Below are positions 1 through 5,024 of a stretch of 5,374 nucleotides of DNA, in pieces (positions within the stretch are counted from its first letter, which is position 1; the number at the start of each line of letters is the position of its first letter). The stretch is taken from the NCBI GenBank assembly GCA_009782245.1, contig WRKK01000166.1:1-5374 (forward strand), given 5' to 3'. A program made the position numbers and the translations under genes. The DNA comes from Defluviitaleaceae bacterium. GTDB taxonomy: Bacteria; Bacillota; Clostridia; Lachnospirales; WQUN01. Under the pieces are notes generated by a model that did not search any database, was not told the DNA's origin, and saw only the letters and a program-made list of their open reading frames with translations.

Positions 1-179
1 AATTCGGTAACAAACGCCTTTTTATAAGGCTGCCAATCGGTTTTTTGGATTAACGTGCGGCTTAACGCAATATTGTTGTACGCGCCTTGCTCGGTTATTT
101 CTAGTAATATTTCGATTGCAACGGCACGCTCGTTGTTGTTTTTATCAATGTTATATGGGGTTTCTGTTTTATTTTTCAC
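1..179 (-). CDS. rsmB: 16S rRNA (cytosine-5) methyltransferase RsmB, N-terminal fragment
   Basis: Partial gene: 59 complete codons are visible, then it runs off the left edge. The translation starts VKNKTETPYNIDKNNNERAV and continues with AIEILLEITEQGAYNNIAL and ends AFVTE. This is the N-terminal NusB-like RNA-binding domain of RsmB (Sun/Fmu), with its pattern of an Arg-Ala start, a Leu-rich helix, a 'Gly-Ala-Tyr-x-Asn-x-Ala-Leu' turn and 'Phe-Val-Thr-Glu' before the conserved Leu. In the family, the C-terminal Rossmann domain (outside the window) methylates C967 of 16S rRNA (E. coli numbering) using S-adenosylmethionine in the cytoplasm. The chosen start is GTG at 179-177; no ATG lies in frame nearby. 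A GGAG site (minus strand, 197-194) lies 14 nt upstream, which is rather far. A good promoter lies at 277-249. NusB itself has a similar fold, but the length of the N-terminal extension and the 'AYNNIAL' and 'VTE' pattern favour RsmB. The start codon is less certain than the family. Confidence 0.88.
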   Translation of the reverse strand, partial: MKNKTETPYNIDKNNNERAVAIEILLEITEQGAYNNIALSRTLIQKTDWQPYKKAFVTE

Positions 180-248
180 GGCTGTTATTTTTGCTCCTTT
201 TTTGCTACTTTTTTGGTTCGTTTTATGCAAATTTCACAATGCAAAATT

Positions 249-277
249 ATTATACATGGTTTTTTTGCAAATTGCAA
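249..277 (-). promoter_or_regulatory. predicted sigma-70/SigA-type promoter for rsmB
   Basis: On the minus strand a -35 box TTGCAA (277-272) and a perfect -10 box TATAAT (254-249) are separated by 17 bp. Transcription would start near 243, giving a leader of about 60 nt before the rsmB GTG. The -35 box lies in the left arm of the 268-299 inverted repeat. Prediction from sequence only. Confidence 0.5.
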
Positions 278-299
278 GTAAAAATTTGCTTGCAATTTG
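268..299. repeat. 11-bp perfect inverted repeat between two divergent promoters
   Basis: The arms CAAATTGCAAG (268-278) and CTTGCAATTTG (289-299) are exact reverse complements, separated by a 10-bp AT-rich spacer. The left arm contains the -35 box of the rsmB promoter and the right arm contains the -35 box of the kinase promoter. A third TTGCAA occurs at 265-270. The symmetry could be a binding site for a dimeric regulator or simply the result of two facing TTGCAA boxes. There is no U-tract of terminator type after the right arm on the plus strand. Confidence 0.55.
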
Positions 300-318
300 G
301 CAAAAGTGATGTTACAAT
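290..318 (+). promoter_or_regulatory. predicted sigma-70/SigA-type promoter for the hybrid kinase
   Basis: TTGCAA (290-295) and TACAAT (313-318) are separated by 17 bp. A perfect TATAAT also lies at 323-328, but its best -35 (TTGGCA, 297-302) is 20 bp away, so the first pair is preferred. Transcription would start around 325 and give a leader of about 157 nt that contains the GC-rich repeats at 372-442. Confidence 0.42.
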
Positions 319-371
319 TAGGTATAATTTCAGTGATAAGATAATTCACAACTTTAATGAAAAGTGCGGGT

Positions 372-389
372 CAAGGGGCGCGCTCCTTG
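372..389 (+). other. short hairpin in the kinase leader
   Basis: Bases 372-378 pair with 383-389 (CAAGGGG with CTCCTTG, one G-T wobble) around a CGCG tetraloop. It sits in the predicted 5' leader of the kinase, just before the tandem palindromic repeats. It has no following T-run and so does not look like a terminator. Its role is unknown. Confidence 0.35.
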
Positions 390-396
390 CGGGTGT

Positions 397-442
397 GCCT
401 GCCCGCCGGCAGGCGGGGGCAGCCTGACCGCCGGCAGGCGGG
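397..442. repeat. tandem pair of 21-bp GC-rich palindromic repeats
   Basis: Two copies of a 21-bp unit, at 397-417 and 422-442, differ at one position (C402 versus A427) and are separated by 4 bp. Copy 1 folds into a perfect 7-bp stem GCCTGCC/GGCAGGC with loop CGCC; copy 2 keeps most of that stem. The stretch is strongly GC-rich, in contrast to the AT-rich sequence on both sides, and ends 29 bp before the GGAGG of the kinase (472-476). A related sequence interrupts a different repeat at 3870-3890. The form resembles REP-like interspersed palindromes. In the mRNA leader it would form strong hairpins. Confidence 0.75.
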
Positions 443-482
443 CGCCCACGGTTTTGAAGTTGTTTGAACACGGAGGACGCAC

Positions 483-3400
483 ATGAAAAAATATATTTCC
501 AATTTGTCCATTGCAAAAAAATTGAGACTGTCGTTTTTACTTATTACAGGCCTCTTTTTGCTGATAATTATTTATAATATTTATTTTACATCTACCACGC
601 AGGCAACGCACGGCTATTTTGTTAATTATGTAATGGAACGCAACCGCATTTTAACCGAGTTGCAAGTGGAATTTAGAATTTTATCCAATACAATAAGAAG
701 TACGCTAAACGATGCCACATGGCGGGCAACCGCCGACGAACCCACTATTACCCAACTTAACTACGAAATCGCCGCCTCTGTATACCTTTTGCAAGCTATG
801 GCAGAAGATTACCTCGATTCGATTATCCGCGACTACATAATTTCAGATATTATGCAAACTGATGTGCAGCACTTTGCACAACATACAATGCAGTATGTGC
901 TGGACAATATTCAATCTATCTACCACTATTACATAGTGCCGTACCACGCATTTAACAGAGATTACGAATTTTTTGACATTATTTTGCGATATACCACGCC
1001 AGTAATAGATGCAATAGAAATTATCCGCAACTTAAACTTAGATGTTATTCAAGTTGTGGCAACCGATTTGCACAATCAGCAAAGCTACCATTTTGCGTTT
1101 AACCTGCTTGCTTTTATTTTGGTTGCAATCGTTACGTTTTTTATTGTTGCATGGCTGATAAACAACTTCAAAATGCGTATGCAAACGCTAAAAACTAGTG
1201 CAATCTCGCTAAAATCGGGAGAATTTGACAAGGTTGACAAAGAAAATTACGTAAAAATTAATGACGAAATTGGCGACCTTACCGAAATTTTATTTGACGT
1301 AAACTCTACCGTGGAAAACTTGGTTGACCAAATTTACAATACGTCCACCGAAATTGTAAACGGCAATTTTAGCAAACGCATAAAACACACCGATTTTAGC
1401 GGAAACTACGCAAAAGTTGCAAATTCTATTAACAATCTAACAAGAATCGTGATGAGCGCCACCTCGCTAAAAGCCGAAAAAGATTACTATGATTATATGC
1501 TGTATTTAGTGGATAAAGCGCCGATTATCATTACAATTTGGAGCGAAATTGGCGAAGATTTTGAAATAATCAACTGCAACGAGGAAGTTATGCGCCGCTA
1601 CAAAATCGACAGCAAAGAGGAGTATAAACAAAACTTTCATAAGTTTTCGCCGAAATTTCAGCCAAATGGCGAAAATTCCATCGAATTAGCCAAAAAACTT
1701 TTGTTTGAAACGATAGAAAAAGGCTCGAACAAATTTGAATGGTTGCACCAAGATATAGACGGCACGGAGATTCCCTCTGAAATTAGTTGCTATACCAGCA
1801 CATTTATGGGCAACCGAACAATTTTCAGCTTTTGTAGCGATTTGCGGCACGTTTACGAAATAGTCGCCGAAAAGGAGCGTTCCGCCAGCGTGGAGGCAAA
1901 TTCCAAGGCGAAAACGCAATTTTTGGCCCGCATGAGCCACGAAATCCGTACGCCGATAAACGCCGTTTTGGGTATATCCGAAATTCAGCTGCAAAATCCC
2001 GACATGGACATGGCAACCGAAGAGGCTTTTGCCAAAATTTACAACTCGTCGCAAATTTTGCTGGGGCTTATTAACGATATTTTGGATTTATCGCGCATAG
2101 AATCGGGCAAAATGCCAGTTTTACAGGAACAGTACGAAATGGCTAGTCTGATTAACGATGTCATTCAGCTTAATTTGTTCCGCCTAGGCAGCAAGCAAAT
2201 CAAGTTTGACGTTTTTATTGACGAAAATATCCCAACTTTAATGATAGGCGACGAACTGCGCATAAAACAGCTGTTAAACAACTTGCTTTCCAATGCGTTC
2301 AAATATACCGAACACGGCTCGGTGGTTTTGGCGATAAAATTCAACAAAATCAACAATGAAGATTCGTTTATATCGTTCACAATCCAAGATACGGGCATCG
2401 GCATGAGCAAAGAGAACCTAAAAAGACTGTTTCAAGAATTTGCCCGTTTTGACGAGGAAAAAGCTAGGCATATAGAGGGTACTGGGCTTGGAATGGCTAT
2501 TGTGCAAAATTTGGTTGAACTGATAAACGCCAAAATTGACGTGCAAAGCGAGCTTGGTGTTGGCACAACAATAAAGCTGGATATTCCCCAAAAAATAGCC
2601 AGCGACAGCGTTATCGGCACAGAGTTGGCAAACAACCTAAAAGGCAGCAAAATGTCCAGCCGTTTTGCCCGTAAAAACATGAACTTTAAGCCAGAGCCAA
2701 TGCCATACGGCAAAGTTTTAGTGGTTGACGACGTTGAAACAAATTTGTTTGTGGCAAAGGGTTTGCTGGCGTTTTATTCTATTCAAGTGGAAACCTGCGA
2801 TAGGGGGCATATTGCACTAGATTTGGTAAAACAGGGCAAAGTGTACGATATTATCTTTTTGGATCACATGATGCCCGACATGGACGGCATAGAAACAGCC
2901 GAAAAGATTCGTCAAGCGGGTTATACCGAGCCGCTTGTCGCACTAACAGCAACCGCACTAATTGGGCAATCGGAGGAATTTTTGCAAAATGGCTTTGACG
3001 GCTTTATTTCCAAACCGATTGATACGTCGCACCTTAATGCACTGTTGCACAAGTTTATTCGGGGCAAACAGCCGCCAGAAGTAATCGAAGCCGCCCACCG
3101 AAACGCCGAAAACGCCGCCGATACCGAAAACGACAAAAATAACCAAAATAACCAAAACAACAAAAATAACAATCAAACCGCCGCAACAGGCTCGGATATA
3201 TGGGATTTCTTTTCGGGCAACGCAACGGACGACAACGCCACAAAATTTTTCAACGACTTACGTAAGGAGTTTTCGCGCAGTCAGCGGCACATCATTTGGG
3301 ACATTCGCCAAGCGTTAGAAAAAAAGGATTTGTTTTCGTGCCGACGGTTTGCACACACGCTAAAAGGGCTTGCACACACCATAAAAGAGAGCGATTTAGC

Positions 3401-3770
3401 GGAAACGGCGGGGCGTTTAGAAACTTTATTTGAGCAGGATAAAATATGCGAAGAAATCTTTGAAAAAATCACACTAATGGAGCAACAGCTAACCGCCGTA
3501 ATTGCCACAATCCCCAAAGACGAGAACGGCATATTAGCACAAACAGCAGAATCCCCCGAAAACGCAGCACCAGCCCTAACCGCCGAAGAGATTACCGAAA
3601 CACTACTAAATTTGCGGCCACTATTAGAAGAAAGTAGCATGGAATCCCTAAACGTAGTGCAAAATCTGGAAAAAGTGCCGCAAGCCACGATTCTTGTGTA
3701 TAGGGTGCAGAATTTTGATTTTGATAATGCGTTGAAAGATTTGGCGGTTTTGTTGGAAATATTGGGTTAG
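483..3770 (+). CDS. membrane-bound hybrid sensor histidine kinase (HAMP-PAS-HisKA-HATPase-REC-HPt)
   Basis: Complete, 1095 residues. The ATG has GGAGG (472-476) 6 nt upstream. Domains in order: TM helix ~15-35; extracytoplasmic sensor ~36-203 of no recognised family; TM helix ~204-228; HAMP ~229-282 with the DEIGDL motif; a second HAMP-like segment ~286-326; PAS ~335-455, ending in a coiled coil; HisKA ~476-545 with H-box FLARMSHEIRTP, phospho-acceptor His486; HATPase ~586-702 with N-box Asn604, G1 DTGIGM (636-641) and G2 GTGLGM (666-671); receiver ~743-860 with Asp749/Asp750, phospho-acceptor Asp794, Thr822 and Lys844; an Asn/Gln-rich linker ~865-900; HPt ~905-1010 with AHTLKG, His958; and a C-terminal tail ~1030-1095 of a type seen after HPt in related kinases. 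All catalytic residues are present, so a His-Asp-His relay within one chain is expected, with autophosphorylation using ATP. The signal is unknown. No response regulator to take phosphate from His958 is in the window. No gene symbol is justified. Confidence 0.96.
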   Translation: MKKYISNLSIAKKLRLSFLLITGLFLLIIIYNIYFTSTTQATHGYFVNYVMERNRILTELQVEFRILSNTIRSTLNDATWRATADEPTITQLNYEIAASVYLLQAMAEDYLDSIIRDYIISDIMQTDVQHFAQHTMQYVLDNIQSIYHYYIVPYHAFNRDYEFFDIILRYTTPVIDAIEIIRNLNLDVIQVVATDLHNQQSYHFAFNLLAFILVAIVTFFIVAWLINNFKMRMQTLKTSAISLKSGEFDKVDKENYVKINDEIGDLTEILFDVNSTVENLVDQIYNTSTEIVNGNFSKRIKHTDFSGNYAKVANSINNLTRIVMSATSLKAEKDYYDYMLYLVDKAPIIITIWSEIGEDFEIINCNEEVMRRYKIDSKEEYKQNFHKFSPKFQPNGENSIELAKKLLFETIEKGSNKFEWLHQDIDGTEIPSEISCYTSTFMGNRTIFSFCSDLRHVYEIVAEKERSASVEANSKAKTQFLARMSHEIRTPINAVLGISEIQLQNPDMDMATEEAFAKIYNSSQILLGLINDILDLSRIESGKMPVLQEQYEMASLINDVIQLNLFRLGSKQIKFDVFIDENIPTLMIGDELRIKQLLNNLLSNAFKYTEHGSVVLAIKFNKINNEDSFISFTIQDTGIGMSKENLKRLFQEFARFDEEKARHIEGTGLGMAIVQNLVELINAKIDVQSELGVGTTIKLDIPQKIASDSVIGTELANNLKGSKMSSRFARKNMNFKPEPMPYGKVLVVDDVETNLFVAKGLLAFYSIQVETCDRGHIALDLVKQGKVYDIIFLDHMMPDMDGIETAEKIRQAGYTEPLVALTATALIGQSEEFLQNGFDGFISKPIDTSHLNALLHKFIRGKQPPEVIEAAHRNAENAADTENDKNNQNNQNNKNNNQTAATGSDIWDFFSGNATDDNATKFFNDLRKEFSRSQRHIIWDIRQALEKKDLFSCRRFAHTLKGLAHTIKESDLAETAGRLETLFEQDKICEEIFEKITLMEQQLTAVIATIPKDENGILAQTAESPENAAPALTAEEITETLLNLRPLLEESSMESLNVVQNLEKVPQATILVYRVQNFDFDNALKDLAVLLEILG
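3138..3176 (+). repeat. low-complexity Asn/Gln linker tract inside the kinase gene
   Basis: Residues 886-898 of the kinase read NNQNNQNNKNNNQ. The DNA begins with two copies of the 9-bp unit AATAACCAA, then degenerates but stays in frame. It joins the receiver to the HPt domain and is probably a flexible, disordered tether. Repeat slippage in steps of 9 bp would keep the frame, so length differences between strains are plausible. Confidence 0.7.
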
Positions 3771-3782
3771 TAATGCTTTTTT

Positions 3783-3939
3783 GTAGGGGGGAATGTCCTC
3801 TGTCGCCCGTCCCCAATAAATCTGCCAACATTTCCGCAAACCCGCCAACCGTAGGGGCGAACGTCCTCGTCCTGCCCGTCCAGCAGGCGGGTCGCCCGTC
3901 CCCAATAAATTCGCCAACATTTCCGCAAATCCGCCAACA
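3783..3939 (+). repeat. tandem direct repeat, ~68-bp unit, second copy interrupted
   Basis: Copy 1 is 3783-3850 and copy 2 is 3851-3939, directly abutting. Both begin GTAGGGG(G/C)GAA(T/C)GTCCTC, pass through TCGCCCGTCCCCAATAAAT and end in GCCAACATTTCCGCAAA followed by (C/T)CCGCCAAC. Copy 2 is longer by 21 bp because of an extra segment at 3870-3890. The first ~30 bp of each copy belong to the repeat family found in both orientations around sdaAB. Confidence 0.82.
3870..3890. repeat. 21-bp palindromic sequence interrupting a repeat unit
   Basis: Aligning copy 2 of the tandem repeat with copy 1 and with the other units leaves exactly 21 extra bases here. They contain CCTGC (3871-3875) and GCAGG (3883-3887) as stem arms. 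With the next base the segment resembles the 21-bp unit at 397-417: both read CCTGCCCG, then a 4-5 bp variable centre, then CAGGCGGG. It may be a separate small repeat that moved into the larger unit, or a local duplication. Confidence 0.6.
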
Positions 3940-3962
3940 TTGCCAATCGGGCGGGGTTGTGG

Positions 3963-3998
3963 GGGGACGTTCGCCCCACCTGCGTACACTTTTATTGA
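3963..3998 (+). repeat. 36-bp dispersed repeat, copy 1 (downstream of sdaAB)
   Basis: This matches 4912-4947 at 35 of 36 positions in the same orientation (the difference is T3970 versus G4919). The shared core includes CGCCCCACCTGCGTACAC followed by TTTTATTGA. Its left part, read on the minus strand, is a half-copy of the GTGGGGCGAACGTCC box. The two copies flank sdaAB about 950 bp apart. Confidence 0.85.
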
Positions 3999-4072
3999 TA
4001 TAATATGAACCAGATGGAACGGGTGTCCGTTTGCCACCAACCAACGGGGGGCGTTGGCGTTGGGGGTTTCAC

Positions 4073-4102
4073 AACGGGCGACCGTCCTCGGTCGCCCGTT
4101 TT
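4073..4102 (+). terminator. strong hairpin with short T-run; possible terminator for the kinase gene
   Basis: Bases 4073-4084 (AACGGGCGACCG) pair perfectly with 4089-4100 (CGGTCGCCCGTT) over a TCCT tetraloop. T4099-T4102 give only a four-T run, half of it inside the stem. It lies ~300 bp past the kinase stop, between convergent genes, so a role as terminator is plausible for either strand but the T-run is poor. Its 22-bp core (4076-4097) occurs again, inverted, at 4969-4990. It is therefore part of the repeat family, and the terminator role is tentative. Confidence 0.35.
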
Positions 4103-4171
4103 CACCCACAACCGTTCGCCCGTTTGTGCGTTTCGATATTTCTACAATATAGGCTAAAATTAATGACATTG

Positions 4172-4187
4172 GGGACGTTCCCCCCTA
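4172..4187 (-). repeat. inverted half-unit of the GC-rich repeat family
   Basis: On the minus strand this reads GTAGGGGGGAACGTCC, matching the first 16 bases of the units at 3783 and 3851 with one difference to each. It lies 12 bp past the sdaAB stop codon. GGGGA (4171-4175) and TCCCC (4179-4183) also form a small hairpin, but no T-run follows on the minus strand, so it is a weak terminator candidate for sdaAB. Confidence 0.65.
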
Positions 4188-4199
4188 CCTGTTCCCCCA

Positions 4200-4862
4200 T
4201 TACCCCGCCATTCCCGACAACAACGTAACCTTAGTCATCAGCGGCAACGCACTCAAAGTTGTAGCCAAACTTTTGTCAACCTGTTCGTCCAATTCTATTA
4301 TCATAATGGCTTGTCCGCCCTTTTTTGACCGATACATTTTCATTTCGGCGATATTTATTTTTTCCACCGCCAAAACGTTACTCACTAGCGAAACCGCTCC
4401 AGGCTTGTCTTTGTGGATTATCACGAGAGTATCGTGGTAGCCGTCGAATAGCACGTCTATTTCGTTTATTTTTTGCACCAAAATATTGCCGCCGCCCACC
4501 GATGCCGCTTGCATTTTCAAGGTTTTTTGTAACTTTTCCGAAAATAGTTCCAACAGCACCGTGTTTGGGTGGGCGTTTTCCAGTTCAACGACTTCTATTT
4601 TGTAGTCCAAATCGGGGGACAAACCCAGACTATCACGAATACGCACGTCATCGGGCGGAAACCCCAACAAACCTGCAATAATAGCCTTATCGCTGCCATG
4701 CCCCTTATAAGTTTTCGCCAGCGAGCCATGAAACTGCACTATTGCCTTGTTTGGCGTTGCTCCCAAAATACGCCGCGCAATGTTCCCTATCCTAACAACT
4801 CCCGCCGTATGCGAACTCGATGGACCTATCATTATTGGTCCTAAAATGTCAAAAATATTCAT
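4200..4862 (-). CDS. sdaAB: L-serine ammonia-lyase (L-serine dehydratase), iron-sulfur type, beta subunit
   Basis: Complete, 220 residues, the usual length for the separate beta subunit in Bacillota. ATG at 4862-4860 has GAGG a few bases upstream (GAGGTAAACATG). Residues ~1-80 are the SDH_beta domain, with GPSSSHTAG (13-21), HGSLAKTYKGHGSDKA (45-60) and GLLGFPPDD (64-72). HPNT (98-101) and ASVGGGNI (120-127) follow. Residues ~144-215 form an ACT domain (LVIIHKDKPGAVS, 146-158), a fold that commonly binds amino acids. With the alpha subunit SdaAA, which carries the [4Fe-4S] cluster, the cytoplasmic enzyme converts L-serine to pyruvate and ammonia. The beta subunit alone lacks the cluster cysteines. 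SdaAA is normally encoded right after SdaAB, but only a repeat-filled gap lies downstream here. The gene is codirectional with trmL, 162 bp away, and I see no clear promoter of its own. Family assignment is firm. Confidence 0.95.
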   Translation of the reverse strand: MNIFDILGPIMIGPSSSHTAGVVRIGNIARRILGATPNKAIVQFHGSLAKTYKGHGSDKAIIAGLLGFPPDDVRIRDSLGLSPDLDYKIEVVELENAHPNTVLLELFSEKLQKTLKMQAASVGGGNILVQKINEIDVLFDGYHDTLVIIHKDKPGAVSLVSNVLAVEKINIAEMKMYRSKKGGQAIMIIELDEQVDKSLATTLSALPLMTKVTLLSGMAG

Positions 4863-4902
4863 GTTTACCTCGCAATTTTACCTTGTAACACTATGGGATA
4901 TG

Positions 4903-4928
4903 GGACGGGCAGGGGACGGTCGCCCCAC
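4903..4928 (-). repeat. GC-rich repeat unit, variant copy in the sdaAB leader
   Basis: Read on the minus strand this starts GTGGGGCGACCGTCC and ends CCTGCCCGTCC, a shortened variant of the ~30-bp family unit. It overlaps the left end of the 36-bp repeat at 4912-4947 and lies about 40 bp upstream of the sdaAB start. It would be transcribed in the sdaAB leader if transcription comes from trmL. Confidence 0.6.
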
Positions 4929-4947
4929 CTGCGTACACTTTTATTGA
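4912..4947 (+). repeat. 36-bp dispersed repeat, copy 2 (upstream of sdaAB)
   Basis: Partner of 3963-3998, identical at 35 of 36 bases and in the same orientation. After the shared TTTTATTGA the two loci diverge: copy 1 continues TATAATATG and copy 2 continues ACCATTAGG. The copies bracket sdaAB with part of its downstream gap. No transposase or other mobility gene is present. Confidence 0.85.
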
Positions 4948-4964
4948 ACCATTAGGGATTAGAC

Positions 4965-4994
4965 GGACGGGCGACCGAGGACGGTCGCCCCTAC
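4965..4994 (-). repeat. GC-rich repeat unit with perfect hairpin, full-length inverted copy
   Basis: Read on the minus strand this is the cleanest ~30-bp unit in the window: it starts GTAGGGGCGACCGTCC and ends GGTCGCCCGTCC. Bases 4969-4977 pair with 4982-4990 (9 bp, no mismatch) over an AGGA loop. The 22-bp core is the exact reverse complement of 4076-4097. It lies 30 bp past the trmL stop, between trmL and sdaAB. It has no T-run in the direction of transcription, so a terminator role is weak; it could instead act as an mRNA-stabilising 3' hairpin for trmL. Confidence 0.72.
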
Positions 4995-5024
4995 GCACCA
5001 AAAAAACAATCCTACACTAAACCA

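Larger units (their letters stand above)
3771..4199. other. gap between convergent genes, filled with GC-rich repeats
   Basis: These 429 bp separate the 3' end of the kinase from the 3' end of sdaAB. No convincing gene is present: the open frames crossing it on the minus strand overlap the kinase gene and translate the repeats. It holds a tandem repeat (3783-3939), one copy of a 36-bp repeat (3963-3998), a small hairpin at 4041-4057 (CCAACG/CGTTGG, 5-nt loop), a strong 12-bp hairpin (4073-4100) and an inverted half-unit (4172-4187). The stretches 3999-4040 and 4125-4165 are AT-richer and hold nothing I recognise. sdaAA, the usual neighbour of sdaAB, is not here. Confidence 0.8.

Noticed and set aside
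55..427. Two open plus-strand frames (55-309 and 116-427) encoding Phe/Leu-rich peptides
   Set aside because: They run antisense across the clear rsmB start and through promoter and repeat sequence, lack a convincing ribosome site, and resemble no family. The hydrophobicity comes from T-rich DNA.
1686..3688. Several minus-strand frames inside the kinase gene (for example 3281-3688)
   Set aside because: They are shadows of a gene whose domains and catalytic motifs are continuous in the plus frame throughout.
3777..3782. T6 run just after the kinase stop as an intrinsic terminator
   Set aside because: No stem-loop precedes it; the sequence before it is the AT-rich end of the coding region with no inverted repeat.
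3783..3939. Possible CRISPR array
   Set aside because: Only two abutting copies exist, without unique spacers between identical repeats, and no cas gene is present.
3999..4004. Perfect TATAAT in the convergent gap as a promoter
   Set aside because: No -35 box lies 16-19 bp upstream (the bases there are CCACCT-like), and nothing coding follows on that strand.
3592..4169. Long minus-strand frames of 150 and 173 codons across the kinase 3' end and the repeat gap
   Set aside because: They overlap the kinase coding sequence, and the rest translates repeat units (recurrent Gly-Asp-Gly-Arg type peptides). This is what GC-rich repeats give by chance in stop-poor frames.
3963..4947. Composite transposon carrying sdaAB
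   Set aside because: The flanking 36-bp repeats are far too short to be insertion sequences, no transposase is present, and no target-site duplication could be identified.
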